A stretch of 64,000 nt of DNA from Gammaproteobacteria bacterium HGW-Gammaproteobacteria-13 (GCA_002840155.1 PGZH01000008.1:372001-436000); one strand, 5' to 3'; positions 1 to 8,347 are shown, numbered from the stretch's first letter. Translations and numbers: made by a program. Notes: generated from the letters alone by a model not told the origin.

Positions 1-2
1 AC

Positions 3-743
3 GGCCGCGTGCTGCCGCGCCTACTGGATCTAGACACGCCGTCGAACTTCCCGGTGCGCCAGGCGGTGTTTACCCACGTCGAAGACCGCAGTGAAGGCAG
101 CGGTTTCGACCGCGAGAAGATTCTGATCACCACCCACCCGACCCTGCGCGATGTGTGGTTCTGGACCATCCCGTTCAGCAACGGCCGCTGCTCGGTGGGC
201 GTGGTGGCCGATGCCACCCGCTATCAGGGTCGCCCGGAAGATCTGGATGCCTGCCTTAAGCAATTTATCGAAGAGACGCCCAGCCTGCACAAGGTGCTGA
301 GAAATGCCGTGTGGGACACCCCGGCGCGCACCATCGGCGGCTACTCGGCCAACGTGAAAACCCTGCACGGCCCAGGCTTTGCCCTGCTCGGTAACGCCGC
401 CGAATTCCTCGACCCGGTGTTCAGCTCGGGCGTGACCATCGCCATGCGTTCGGCGAGCATGGCCGCCGGCGTTCTGCACCGCCAGCTCAGCGGCGAGACG
501 GTGGACTGGGAAAATGAATTCGCCATCCCACTCAAGCGCGGCGTCGACACCTTCCGCGTGTATGTCGAGGGCTGGTACGACGGCAGCTTCCAGGACGTGA
601 TCTATTTCGAGAAGGCTCAGCCGGAGATCCGCCGGATGATCAGCTCAATCCTCGCCGGCTACGCCTGGGATGAAAAAAACCCCTACGTCGCCGAACCCAA
701 GCGCCGTCTGCGGGTGCTTGCCGAACTCTGCGCCAACAACTGA
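3..743 (+). CDS. FAD-dependent oxidoreductase of the tryptophan-halogenase/reductase superfamily, N-terminus cut by window edge
   Basis: The frame is open to the first base, so the N-terminal Rossmann dinucleotide fold lies outside the window. What remains is the C-terminal part of a flavoprotein monooxygenase/reductase: a GFALLGNAAEFLDPVFSSGV segment matches the second FAD-binding motif (G-D/N-A-A-x-x-x-D-P), followed by a helical tail. Proteins of this kind are usual members of aryl polyene clusters, and the genes that follow (methyltransferase, lipoprotein, KS-DH-KR-KS) fit that. A role in head-group or polyene tailoring is inference. The stop codon is directly followed by repeat element copy 1. 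Confidence 0.75.
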   Translation, partial: GRVLPRLLDLDTPSNFPVRQAVFTHVEDRSEGSGFDREKILITTHPTLRDVWFWTIPFSNGRCSVGVVADATRYQGRPEDLDACLKQFIEETPSLHKVLRNAVWDTPARTIGGYSANVKTLHGPGFALLGNAAEFLDPVFSSGVTIAMRSASMAAGVLHRQLSGETVDWENEFAIPLKRGVDTFRVYVEGWYDGSFQDVIYFEKAQPEIRRMISSILAGYAWDEKNPYVAEPKRRLRVLAELCANN

Positions 744-882
744 GAACCTATTTACGAGCAGCTGCGCGTCGGCCCTACTGCGTTAAAAACAGGCTCGGAA
801 TGCTCATTTACACCAGTAAACTCCGCTTCCTCGCCTGTTTTCGCCTTGTATGGCTCTAGCTCGCAAGCTCGTAAACAGATTC
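744..882 (+). repeat. Long-hairpin intergenic repeat, copy 1
   Basis: A 139-bp element that begins on the base after the upstream stop codon. Its ends are inverted repeats matching at 14 of 16 positions (gaacctatttacgagc and, on the other strand, gaatctgtttacgagc). The middle folds as AAAACAGGC with GCCTGTTTT and an apical TTTAC/GTAAA stem. Three further copies occur at 29492-29687, 31932-32071 and 47958-48096. The element resembles a MITE or a large REP-like palindrome. No open reading frame is apparent in it. Confidence 0.85.
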
Positions 883-897
883 AACTAAGGACAGTCG

Positions 898-1635
898 ATG
901 CCCGAAACCACCGCCGTCTCATCCACCTACGTCGAGGAAACCCGCTTCGGCTTCTGGTTCTTGCAGAGCCACGTCTGGCAGCACCATGTGCTGCGCGTGG
1001 CGATCAATGACCTGCGCGGCCTGTTCGCCGGCCCGCTGCCAGAAGCGCCGGTGCTGCTGGATGCCGGTTGCGGCCAAGGCAAGTCGTTCGGCCTGCTCGC
1101 CGAGGCGTTCAAACCGGCGCGGATAATCGGCCTGGACGCCGACCCGCACAGCCTTGACTGCTCACGCGCCGAGGCCGAGCGTCTGGGCCTGGATGTGCAA
1201 CTGATCGCCAGCGACTGCGCCGCCATCGACCTACCGGATGCCAGCGTCGACCTGCTGTTCTGTCACCAGACCTTCCATCACCTGGTCGAGCAGGAGCAGG
1301 CCCTGGCCGAGTTCTGGCGCGTGCTCAAGCCGGGCGGGCGTTTGCTGTTCGCCGAATCCACCCAGTACTACATCGACACCTGGGTGATCCGCTGGCTGTT
1401 CCGCCACCCCATGCATGTGCAGAAAAGCGCCGAAGGCTATCTGCAGATGTTGCGCGGCCAGGGCTTCGAGTTCGCAACCCAGAATGTCTCCTACCCCTAT
1501 CTATGGTGGAGCCGTTCCAAGGACTTCGGCCTGCTGGAACGCTGGGGGCTGCTAAAGCCCAAGCCGGTCGGCCAGCGCAATGAAACCCTGGTCAATGTGG
1601 TGGCGCGCAAGCCGCTTGAGGCAACCCCAGCATGA
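898..1635 (+). CDS. Class I SAM-dependent methyltransferase of the aryl polyene cluster
   Basis: 245 aa. Motif I of a Rossmann-fold methyltransferase is clear (VLLDAGCGQGKSFGLL, about residues 50-65), followed by an acidic motif II (IIGLDADPHS) and the post-motif segment LLFCHQTFHHLVEQ. This places it among class I methyltransferases of the Methyltransf_11/25 type. Its stop overlaps the start of the lipoprotein gene by ATGA, so it is translationally coupled to the polyene genes. O-methylation of the aryl head group is a plausible job because many aryl polyenes carry a methoxy or methyl group, but the substrate cannot be read from the sequence. Confidence 0.8.
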   Translation: MPETTAVSSTYVEETRFGFWFLQSHVWQHHVLRVAINDLRGLFAGPLPEAPVLLDAGCGQGKSFGLLAEAFKPARIIGLDADPHSLDCSRAEAERLGLDVQLIASDCAAIDLPDASVDLLFCHQTFHHLVEQEQALAEFWRVLKPGGRLLFAESTQYYIDTWVIRWLFRHPMHVQKSAEGYLQMLRGQGFEFATQNVSYPYLWWSRSKDFGLLERWGLLKPKPVGQRNETLVNVVARKPLEATPA

Positions 1636-2132
1636 GGCGCCTCATCCTGCTCGGCCTCGGCCTGCTGCTCAGCGCCTGCGCCGCCCACACACCGCTGCCG
1701 CTAAGCGCACCGACCTTTGGCGCGCCACTGCCCGCCGCGCTGCGCGTCGAACGCCAGCAAGGCGAGGATCAGCAGACTTGGTGGCTGGTGGTGCAGACCG
1801 AGCAATCCGCGCTGCGCTGGTCGCTGTTCGATCCCCTTGGCATACCCCTGGCGCGGCAACTGCTGGAGGATGGCAAGTGGCGCGCCGATGGCCTGCTACC
1901 GCCCAATAGTGAGGCGCAGGAACTGTTCGCCGCCCTGCTGTTCGCCCTCACCCCGACCGATAAGCTGCCCGCCAGCTATGCGCCGGATACCTGGCAGCAA
2001 CTGGCCGACGGTCAGCGCCGGCTTAACCCGCACTGGCTGATCGACTACCACGCGCCGCTGGATTTCACCCTGAGCCAAGGCCAGGCGCTGAGTTACCGGG
2101 TCTATGCGCTCGCCGACGAAGAGATTCCCTGA
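1632..2132 (+). CDS. DUF3261-type outer-membrane lipoprotein of the aryl polyene cluster
   Basis: 166 aa, starting with a short hydrophobic signal and a lipobox (LLLSAC, Cys about residue 16), so it is predicted to be a lipoprotein sorted to the outer membrane. The body resembles the DUF3261 family that recurs in aryl polyene clusters next to LolA-like carriers and MMPL exporters. Those pigments end up in the outer membrane, so a role in lipid-linked polyene transfer is likely but inferred. It overlaps the preceding gene by 4 bp (ATGA), and its stop TGA shares a base with the ATG of the next gene (TGATG). Confidence 0.75.
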   Translation: MRRLILLGLGLLLSACAAHTPLPLSAPTFGAPLPAALRVERQQGEDQQTWWLVVQTEQSALRWSLFDPLGIPLARQLLEDGKWRADGLLPPNSEAQELFAALLFALTPTDKLPASYAPDTWQQLADGQRRLNPHWLIDYHAPLDFTLSQGQALSYRVYALADEEIP

Positions 2133-3388
2133 TGCCGGTCTACCTCAACGCACTGGGCCTTAACTGCGCCCTCGGCCAAGGCAAGCAGGCGGTGGCGACA
2201 GCGCTGTTTGCCGGCGATAGCAGCGGCATGCAGGCGCAAAGCGGCTGGGTGGCCGAGCGCGCGCTGACCGTCGGTGCCGTGCCTGGTCATTTGCCGGAGT
2301 TACCCGAGCTGCCGGGCCATCCGCCGAGCCGCAATAACCAGCTGCTGCTGGCTGCGGCACTGGAGATCGAGCCAGAGCTGCGCGCCGCCATCACCCGTTT
2401 CGGCGCCGAGCGCATTGCCGTGGTACTCGGCACCAGCACCTCGGGCATCGAGGAAGCCAGCCAGAGCATCGCTGAATACCTGAAACAGGGCGAGTTGCCG
2501 GAGCATTATCACTACGCGCAGCAGGAGCTGGCTGAACCGGCGAATTTTCTCAGTGACTGGCTGGGCCTGAGCGGGCCGTGCTTTAGCATTTCCACCGCTT
2601 GTACCTCAGGCGCGCGGGCGCTACTGAGTGCACAGCGTCTGCTGAACCTGGGCGTATGTGATGCAGTGATTTGCGGCGGCGTGGACAGCTTGTGTCGCCT
2701 GACACTCAACGGTTTTACCGCCCTGGAAGCGGTCTCGGCCGAACGCTGCAACCCGTTCTCGGTCAATCGTCATGGCATCAATATCGGCGAGGCGGCGGCG
2801 CTGTTCTTAATGACTAAAGAGCCGATGACAATAGAAGCGCTGCCTGGCAGTGCGGCCTGGAGTGCCGTATCCCGGAGTGCCGTACCAATCGCCCTGCTCG
2901 GCGGCGGCGCCTGCTCAGATGCTCACCATATTTCCGCACCGCAGCCCGATGGCCTTGGCGCCCAGGCGGCCATGCGCAAAGCGCTGGCGGCGGCAGGCAT
3001 CAGCGCTGATCAGGTCGACTATCTGAACCTGCATGGCACCGCCACCACCCACAACGACGCCATGGAAAGTCAGGCGGTGCAGGCAATATTCCCAAGTGGC
3101 GTGGCCTGCTCCTCCAGCAAGCCCATGGTCGGCCACACCCTCGGCGCCGCCGGTGCGCTGGAAGCCGCCTTCTGCTGGCTGACCTTGAGCGAATACAACC
3201 CAGAGCAGTTGTTGCCGCCGCACCTGTGGGACGGCCAGGCTGACCTGGCCCTGCCGGCGCTGAATCTGGTACAGCCCGGAACCCGCCTGAGCAATAGCCG
3301 CCCGCACCGGCTGATGAGCAACTCCTTCGCCTTTGGCGGCAACAATATCAGCCTGCTTCTCGCTGAAGCGCCAGGAGAACAGCTATGA
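2132..3388 (+). CDS. apeO: Beta-ketoacyl-ACP synthase, ApeO-like chain-extending ketosynthase
   Basis: 418 aa thiolase-fold ketosynthase of the FabB/FabF type. The catalytic triad is intact: Cys157 in STACTSG, His301 in LHGTATTHND and His335 in GHTLGAAGALEA. It opens a KS-DH-KR-KS run whose order matches apeO-apeP-apeQ-apeR of characterised aryl polyene clusters, where ApeO pairs with the chain-length-factor-like ApeC; ApeC is not in this window. Starts overlap stops throughout the run (TGATG, ATGA, GTGA), indicating one coupled operon. A 15-bp imperfect tandem duplication at 2859-2888 adds about five residues to a loop (W-S-A-V-S-R-S-A-V). The exact Ape letter is assigned from order and family, not from alignment. 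Confidence 0.82.
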   Translation: MPVYLNALGLNCALGQGKQAVATALFAGDSSGMQAQSGWVAERALTVGAVPGHLPELPELPGHPPSRNNQLLLAAALEIEPELRAAITRFGAERIAVVLGTSTSGIEEASQSIAEYLKQGELPEHYHYAQQELAEPANFLSDWLGLSGPCFSISTACTSGARALLSAQRLLNLGVCDAVICGGVDSLCRLTLNGFTALEAVSAERCNPFSVNRHGINIGEAAALFLMTKEPMTIEALPGSAAWSAVSRSAVPIALLGGGACSDAHHISAPQPDGLGAQAAMRKALAAAGISADQVDYLNLHGTATTHNDAMESQAVQAIFPSGVACSSSKPMVGHTLGAAGALEAAFCWLTLSEYNPEQLLPPHLWDGQADLALPALNLVQPGTRLSNSRPHRLMSNSFAFGGNNISLLLAEAPGEQL

Positions 3389-3849
3389 GCCAATGGCCAA
3401 TCGCCGAACTGATTCCTCACGCCGGCGATATGATCCTGATCGACCAGGTGCTGCGCTTTGGCGACGAAGACATCGAAACCCAGCTGACCATCCGCCACGG
3501 TGGCCTGTTTAACCTGGAGGACGGTAGCCTGCCGGCCTGGGTTGGCATTGAGCTGATGGCGCAGAGCGTCGCCGCTTACGCAGGCTGCCAGGCGCGCCTG
3601 CGCGGCGAGCCGGTGGAGCTGGGTTTTCTGCTCGGTACACGCAAATACGAGTGCAATGTCGAACGCTTCCCGGCGGGAGCCGAGCTGCATATCCATGCCA
3701 GCCGCTCGCTGCAAGATGACAACGGCATGGGCGTGTTCGAATGCCAGCTGCGCGGCCCCGGTATCGAGGCGCTGGCCCGCCTTAACGTATTCCGTCCACC
3801 CCAGGTGGCCAGCTATCTTCAGGAAGAATTTGAGGGAACGCAGCCGTGA
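3385..3849 (+). CDS. apeP: Hotdog-fold 3-hydroxyacyl-ACP dehydratase, ApeP-like
   Basis: 154 aa, the size of a single hotdog domain. The IPHAGDMILIDQV start carries the His expected near the active site of FabA/FabZ-like dehydratases, and WVGIELMAQSVAAYAG is the long central hotdog helix. In aryl polyene synthesis ApeP works with ApeI as a heteromeric dehydratase that makes each new trans double bond. ApeI would lie upstream, outside the window. It overlaps apeO by ATGA and apeQ by GTGA. Confidence 0.8.
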   Translation: MSQWPIAELIPHAGDMILIDQVLRFGDEDIETQLTIRHGGLFNLEDGSLPAWVGIELMAQSVAAYAGCQARLRGEPVELGFLLGTRKYECNVERFPAGAELHIHASRSLQDDNGMGVFECQLRGPGIEALARLNVFRPPQVASYLQEEFEGTQP

Positions 3850-4592
3850 GCGAAAGCAAAGCCATAAGCGAAACAATTCTGGTCACCGGCTCCAGCCGTG
3901 GCATCGGTCGGGCGATTGCCTTGCGTCTGGCCAAAGGCGGCTATGACATCGTGCTGCATTGCCGCGCCCGCCGCGAGGAAGCCGAAGCGGTGCAGGCGCA
4001 GATCATCGAGCTGGGCCAACAGGCGCGCATTCTGCAATTCGACGTCTCCGACCGCGCCGCCTGCCGCGCGGCGCTGGAGGCCGATGTCGAGCAGCACGGC
4101 GCCTATTACGGGGTAGTGTGCAACGCCGGCCTGACCCGCGACGGCGCCTTTCCGGCGCTGAGCGAAGAGGACTGGGACATCGTCATGCGCACCAATCTGG
4201 ACGGTTTCTATAACGTGCTGCATCCGCTGACCATGCCCATGGTGCGGCGGCGCAAGGCCGGGCGCATCGTCTGCATCACCTCGGTGTCCGGGCTGATCGG
4301 CAACCGTGGTCAGGTCAACTACAGCGCCTCCAAGGCCGGCATCATCGGTGCAGCCAAGGCCTTGGCGATCGAGCTGGGCAAGCGCAAGATCACGGTCAAC
4401 TGTGTGGCGCCGGGGCTGATCGACACCGAAATTCTCGATGCCGATGTGCCGATTGAGGAAATCCTCAAGATGGTCCCGGCGCAACGCATGGGCACCCCGG
4501 AAGAAGTGGCCGGCGCGGTGAATTTTCTGATGTCCGAGGAGGCGGCCTACATTACCCGCCAGGTCCTCGCGGTGAACGGTGGGTTGTGCTGA
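3846..4592 (+). CDS. apeQ: 3-oxoacyl-ACP reductase, FabG-type, ApeQ-like
   Basis: 248 aa short-chain dehydrogenase. The N-terminal nucleotide-binding motif is VTGSSRGIGRA, the NAG motif is present (CNAGLTRDG), and the catalytic Ser146, Tyr159 and Lys163 are in ITSVSG and YSASK. It reduces the beta-keto group on the growing polyene chain with NADPH, in the cytoplasm. The start is GTG at 3846, overlapping the apeP stop, which fits the tight coupling of the operon. The family is certain. The pathway assignment depends on the neighbouring KS and DH genes. Confidence 0.85.
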   Translation: MSESKAISETILVTGSSRGIGRAIALRLAKGGYDIVLHCRARREEAEAVQAQIIELGQQARILQFDVSDRAACRAALEADVEQHGAYYGVVCNAGLTRDGAFPALSEEDWDIVMRTNLDGFYNVLHPLTMPMVRRRKAGRIVCITSVSGLIGNRGQVNYSASKAGIIGAAKALAIELGKRKITVNCVAPGLIDTEILDADVPIEEILKMVPAQRMGTPEEVAGAVNFLMSEEAAYITRQVLAVNGGLC

Positions 4593-5827
4593 TGAACGGA
4601 TGCAAACGGGTTGTAGTCACCGGCATGGCCGGCGTGACCTCGCTGGGCAGCGACTGGCCAACGATTGAAGCGAACTTCAAAGCGGGCAAGAGCGGCATCC
4701 GCTATATGCACGAGTGGGACAGGTTCAGCGAGCTGAACACCCGCCTCGGTGGCCCGGTGGATGACTTCGTGCAACCCAAGCACTGGAACCGCAAACAGAC
4801 CCGCAGCATGGGCCGCGTCTCCAAGCTGGTGGTGTACGCCGCCGAACGCGCACTGGAACATGCCGGCCTGCTCGGCGACGAGTCGATCAAGGACGGCCGT
4901 ATGGGCGTGGCCTGCGGCTCCTCCACCGGTAGCACCGACGAGATCAAAGCCTTCGGCAATATGCTGCTGAATTCGGTGGCCGATGGCCTGAATGCCAACT
5001 CCTACATCCGCATGATGCCGCACACCACGGCGGCCAATATCAGCATCTTCTTCGGCCTCAAAGGCCGCCTGATCCCTACTTCCAGCGCCTGCACCAGCGG
5101 CAGCCAGGGCATCGGTTATGCCTATGAAGCAATCAAGTTCGGTCGCCTGCCGATGATGCTTGCCGGTGGTGCCGAAGAGCTGTGCCCGACCGAAGCCATG
5201 GTCTTCGATGCGCTGTACGCCACCAGCCTGAAAAACGATGCCCCACACACCTCGCCGCGCCCCTACGACAGCGGCCGCGATGGCCTGGTGATCGGCGAAG
5301 GTGCCGGCATTCTGGTACTCGAAGAACTGGAACACGCACTGGCCCGTGGCGCGACCATCCACGCCGAAATCGTCGGTTTTGGCTGCAACTCAGACGGCCA
5401 GCACGCCACCAAGCCAGTACAGGCGACCATGCGCGGGGCAATGGAACTGGCGCTGCAGGATGCCGGCTTACAGCCTTCTGCCATCGGCTACGTCAACGGC
5501 CACGGCACCGCCACCGACCAGGGTGATGTCGCGGAAACCCAGGCCACTCAGGAACTGTTCGGTAGCCAGATGCCGATCAGCTCGCAGAAGAGCTACTTCG
5601 GCCACACCCTGGGCGCCTGCGGCGCGCTGGAGTCCTGGTTCAGCATCGAAATGATGAACGCAGACAGCTATGTGCCAACCCTGAACCTGGACGAAATCGA
5701 TCCGGCCTGCGGCGAGCTGGACTACCTGCGCGGTGAATTCCGCCAGATGAGCCACCAGTACGTGATGAACAACAACTTCGCCTTTGGCGGAGTGAATACC
5801 TCGCTGATCTTCAAGCGCTGGACTTAA
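4592..5827 (+). CDS. apeR: Beta-ketoacyl-ACP synthase, ApeR-like ketosynthase
   Basis: 411 aa from the ATG at 4592, chosen because it gives the same TGATG overlap as elsewhere in the operon; an in-frame GTG at 4586 would add two residues. The KS triad is complete: Cys167 in SSACTSGS, His304 in NGHGTATDQGD and His338 in YFGHTLGACGALES. ApeR is the second, homodimeric ketosynthase of aryl polyene clusters. It is the last gene of the run: 22 bp later a separate lipoprotein gene begins with its own ribosome-binding site. Substrate choice between the two ketosynthases cannot be read here. Confidence 0.82.
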   Translation: MNGCKRVVVTGMAGVTSLGSDWPTIEANFKAGKSGIRYMHEWDRFSELNTRLGGPVDDFVQPKHWNRKQTRSMGRVSKLVVYAAERALEHAGLLGDESIKDGRMGVACGSSTGSTDEIKAFGNMLLNSVADGLNANSYIRMMPHTTAANISIFFGLKGRLIPTSSACTSGSQGIGYAYEAIKFGRLPMMLAGGAEELCPTEAMVFDALYATSLKNDAPHTSPRPYDSGRDGLVIGEGAGILVLEELEHALARGATIHAEIVGFGCNSDGQHATKPVQATMRGAMELALQDAGLQPSAIGYVNGHGTATDQGDVAETQATQELFGSQMPISSQKSYFGHTLGACGALESWFSIEMMNADSYVPTLNLDEIDPACGELDYLRGEFRQMSHQYVMNNNFAFGGVNTSLIFKRWT

Positions 5828-5849
5828 CCCACTGGACAAGGAGTCCACC

Positions 5850-6254
5850 ATGTACCGCTTCACTAAGCTGCTACTCATCAGCATTGCCATCGTTTCTTTG
5901 CTGGCCTGTAGTCGGATTCAGCCGATCCGCGAAATTCATCAGCCCGTGCCGCTCGCCAACTACAACGGCGACTTTCATCAAATCCTGCTGCAAGCGCTGG
6001 CACACGGTAACTGGGTGGTAGAACAGGATCGACCGCAGCAAATCCTCGCGCGCATCGACTTTCGCGGGCACAGCGCCTCTATTACCCTTAATTACAGTGC
6101 GACGCGCTATGACATCCTGTACCGCGACAGCGAAAAGCTACGCTATGCAGATGGCAAGATTCACAAGCGCTATAACGCCTTGGTGAAACGCTTGCACGGC
6201 TTGACCCAGCACTATATGAAACTGTCGATCAATCCTGAGCCAAGCAGCTCATAA
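5850..6254 (+). CDS. Small lipoprotein of unknown function
   Basis: 134 aa with a strong ribosome-binding site (aaggag, 5839-5844) before ATG. A hydrophobic signal ends in SLLACS, a lipobox with Cys at about residue 20, so a lipid-anchored periplasmic location is likely. The mature part is about 110 residues, mixed alpha/beta by appearance, rich in Tyr and His, with no cofactor motif that I recognise. It lies just after the polyene operon and just before a secreted protein and a cytochrome gene on the same strand, so it may form a three-gene unit with them rather than belong to the pigment pathway. Confidence 0.65.
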   Translation: MYRFTKLLLISIAIVSLLACSRIQPIREIHQPVPLANYNGDFHQILLQALAHGNWVVEQDRPQQILARIDFRGHSASITLNYSATRYDILYRDSEKLRYADGKIHKRYNALVKRLHGLTQHYMKLSINPEPSSS

Positions 6255-6277
6255 GCATAAGAACCACGGAGGTCACC

Positions 6278-6721
6278 ATGAAATTGCGCCACCTACTCGT
6301 CGCTGTTGCCTGCTTCGCGGCACTGCCGAGCATCAGCCAAGCCCGTGACACTACCCACTTTCTGCCGTTCGAAGCCGCTGTGCAGGAAGCCCTCAACGCC
6401 GGCCGCCTCGACGGCAGCGTGAAGTTCTACCTGGCGGGTAACAAACCGGCTGGTGCGGTCAGTGTGGTCAAATCCGGTGTCACCACCAGCCAGAAGACCA
6501 ACGCCTTCAACAAGAGCGATGAAGCCGCCTGCAGCTGGGCACTGCAGTCCGCACTGATCCGCTTCCAGAACGCCGCCAAGGCCGCCGGTGCCAATGCCGT
6601 GGTCGACCTGGCCAGCAACTATAAGAACATCGAGTACAAGGACAGCCAGAAGTACGAATGCCACGCCGGCGCGGTGATGGCGGGCGTAGCTCTCAAGGGA
6701 AACCTGGCCAATGTCAAATAA
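6278..6721 (+). CDS. Secreted YbjQ-like small protein (often mislabelled excinuclease ATPase subunit)
   Basis: 147 aa with a cleavable signal peptide (hydrophobic to about residue 20, then SQARD). The segment AKAAGANAVVDLASNYKNI and the later GAVMAGVALKG resemble YbjQ/heavy-metal-binding-like folds, in which a Gly-Ala-Asn-Ala strand-turn is typical. Such proteins often carry the database name excinuclease ATPase subunit, but no P-loop or ABC signature is present, so that name should not be used. Two Cys (in AACSW and KYECH) may form a disulfide. It overlaps the cytochrome gene by 11 bp, which suggests co-translation. Confidence 0.6.
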   Translation: MKLRHLLVAVACFAALPSISQARDTTHFLPFEAAVQEALNAGRLDGSVKFYLAGNKPAGAVSVVKSGVTTSQKTNAFNKSDEAACSWALQSALIRFQNAAKAAGANAVVDLASNYKNIEYKDSQKYECHAGAVMAGVALKGNLANVK

Positions 6722-7040
6722 GCCAGCGCTGCTTGGCCTGCTCGGCGCGCTGACTCTGCTCGCCAGCCTGCCCGCGCTGGCCGAAGTGGATGGCCAGCAG
6801 CTGTACCGTCAGCACTGCGCCAAATGCCATGCCGAAGACGGTCGCGCCAACACCATGCGCGGCTGGCTGTACTTTGCGCAGAACCTGAGCAAAGCCAAGT
6901 GGCAGGACAACAACAGCGACAACGACATCCTCGAAGCCATTCAGGAAGGCCCAGGCGCCATGCCCCGCTACGCTGACAAACTCAGCGAAGCCGAACAGCT
7001 GGCGCTGGTAAGGGCAGTGCGCGATTTGCGTAAGCCCTAA
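6711..7040 (+). CDS. Periplasmic monohaem c-type cytochrome
   Basis: 109 aa: a signal peptide ending near LPALAEVDG, then one CAKCH haem-binding site at residues 36-40 and a GAMPRYADKLSEAEQ segment that supplies the Met axial ligand of class I cytochromes c. It is predicted to be a soluble periplasmic electron carrier. The start lies inside the end of the preceding secreted-protein gene. A bidirectional terminator follows its stop. The electron donor and acceptor cannot be inferred from the neighbours. Confidence 0.85.
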   Translation: MSNKPALLGLLGALTLLASLPALAEVDGQQLYRQHCAKCHAEDGRANTMRGWLYFAQNLSKAKWQDNNSDNDILEAIQEGPGAMPRYADKLSEAEQLALVRAVRDLRKP

Positions 7041-7052
7041 GCAACACCCAGA

Positions 7053-7084
7053 AAAACAAAGGCCGCATTAGCGGCCTTTGTTTT
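7053..7084. terminator. Bidirectional terminator between the cytochrome gene and hemE
   Basis: A stem of 14 bp (AAAACAAAGGCCGC with GCGGCCTTTGTTTT) with loop ATTA, T-rich on both strands. It lies between two convergent genes and can serve both. Confidence 0.9.
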
Positions 7085-7095
7085 ATCTGCACACC

Positions 7096-7145
7096 TGTAG
7101 GAGCACGCCATGCGTGCGATTCGCGGGCATGGCCCGCTCCTACGA
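7096..7145. repeat. Pseudomonas REP-like palindrome
   Basis: Outer arms TGTAGGAGC and GCTCCTAC enclose a second imperfect hairpin (GCCATGCGTG / CGGGCATGGC). This type of short palindrome is common between Pseudomonas genes. It sits 12 bp before the hemE stop codon as read on the plus strand. Confidence 0.75.
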
Positions 7146-7156
7146 GCCTGTGTTTC

Positions 7157-8224
7157 TCAGGTGTGGTATTGCGCGGACAACTCATGCACCGCCTCGAAGA
7201 AGGCCCGGGCGTGCTCCGGATTCACTTCGGGGGTAATGCCGTGACCGAGGTTGAATACATGGCCACTGCCCTGGCCGTAGGCAGCCAGGATACGCCCTAC
7301 TTCGGCGCGGATCGCCGCCGGGTTGGCGTACAGCACGCTCGGGTCCATATTGCCCTGCAGTGCCACCTTGCTGCCGACGCGGGCACGGGCGCTACCGATA
7401 TCGCAGGTCCAATCCAGGCCCAGAGCTTCGGCGCCGCTGTCGGCCATCGACTCCAGCCACAGACCGCCGCCCTTGGTGAACAGAATCACCGGCACACGGC
7501 GACCGTCATGCTCGCGGATCAGGCCGTCGATGATCTTCTGCATATAGGCCAGAGAGAACTCCTGATAGGCCGCTGCCGACAGGCTACCGCCCCAGGAATC
7601 GAAAATCTGCACCGCCTGCGCGCCTGCCTTGATTTGCCCGTTGAGGTAAGCAGTCACCGACTGCGCCAGCTTGTCGAGCAGCGCGTGCATGGCCTGCGGG
7701 TTGTCGTAGAGCATGGCCTTGGACTTGCGGAAGTCCTTGCTTGAGCCGCCTTCAACCATATAGGTGGCCAGAGTCCAGGGGCTGCCGGTAAAGCCAATCA
7801 GCGGCACACGGCCATTCAGCTCGCGGCGAATGGTGCGCACGGCGTCCATCACATAACCCAGGTCCTGCTCCGGATCGGGGATCGGCAGCGCCTCGATATC
7901 AGCCATGCTGCTGATGACCTTCTTGAAACGCGGACCTTCGCCCGTCTCGAAATACAGGCCCTGGCCCATGGCGTCGGGGATGGTCAGGATGTCGGAGAAC
8001 AGAATCGCCGCGTCCAGCTGCGGGTAGCGGTCCAGCGGCTGGATGGTGACTTCGCAGGCCAGCTCCGGGTTCTTCATCAGCTTGACGAAATCACCGGCCT
8101 TGGCGCGGGTGGCGCGGTACTCCGGCAGGTAACGACCGGCCTGGCGCATCATCCACACCGGGGTGACATCGACAGGTTGCTTGAGCAGAGCACGAAGGAA
8201 GCGGTCGTTCTTCAGGGCGGTCAT
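7157..8224 (-). CDS. hemE: Uroporphyrinogen decarboxylase
   Basis: 355 aa. It converts uroporphyrinogen III to coproporphyrinogen III by removing four acetate carboxyls, in the cytosol, without a cofactor. The N-terminal family signature [16 protein letters not shown] is present, with the Arg and Asp residues that bind the substrate, and the second signature [13 protein letters not shown] follows near residue 140. The ATG at 8224 gives the usual N-terminus ([14 protein letters not shown]); the longer frame upstream has no family match. It is followed on its own strand by a terminator shared with the cytochrome gene. The upstream terminator at 8285-8314 separates it from gltD. Confidence 0.97.
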   Translation of the reverse strand: MTALKNDRFLRALLKQPVDVTPVWMMRQAGRYLPEYRATRAKAGDFVKLMKNPELACEVTIQPLDRYPQLDAAILFSDILTIPDAMGQGLYFETGEGPRFKKVISSMADIEALPIPDPEQDLGYVMDAVRTIRRELNGRVPLIGFTGSPWTLATYMVEGGSSKDFRKSKAMLYDNPQAMHALLDKLAQSVTAYLNGQIKAGAQAVQIFDSWGGSLSAAAYQEFSLAYMQKIIDGLIREHDGRRVPVILFTKGGGLWLESMADSGAEALGLDWTCDIGSARARVGSKVALQGNMDPSVLYANPAAIRAEVGRILAAYGQGSGHVFNLGHGITPEVNPEHARAFFEAVHELSAQYHT

Positions 8225-8284
8225 AACAATTCCCGAAACATGGAAGGCAGCAAAAAAGTGCGGGTATTTTCGCAGACCACAAAA

Positions 8285-8314
8285 CAAAAGGCACGGCGAG
8301 TGCCGTGCCTTTTG
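8285..8314 (-). terminator. Terminator downstream of gltD
   Basis: A perfect 13-bp stem (CAAAAGGCACGGC with GCCGTGCCTTTTG) with loop GAGT. On the minus strand it is followed by a T-rich run (ttttgtttt), so it is placed to end gltBD transcripts before hemE. Confidence 0.85.
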
Positions 8315-8347
8315 TCTATAGGGTCAATTTGTCGCGGGAAAACACTT

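Noticed and set aside
6278-6721. Excinuclease ATPase subunit function for the small secreted protein
   Set aside because: It has a signal peptide and no P-loop or ABC signature; the name is a database artefact.
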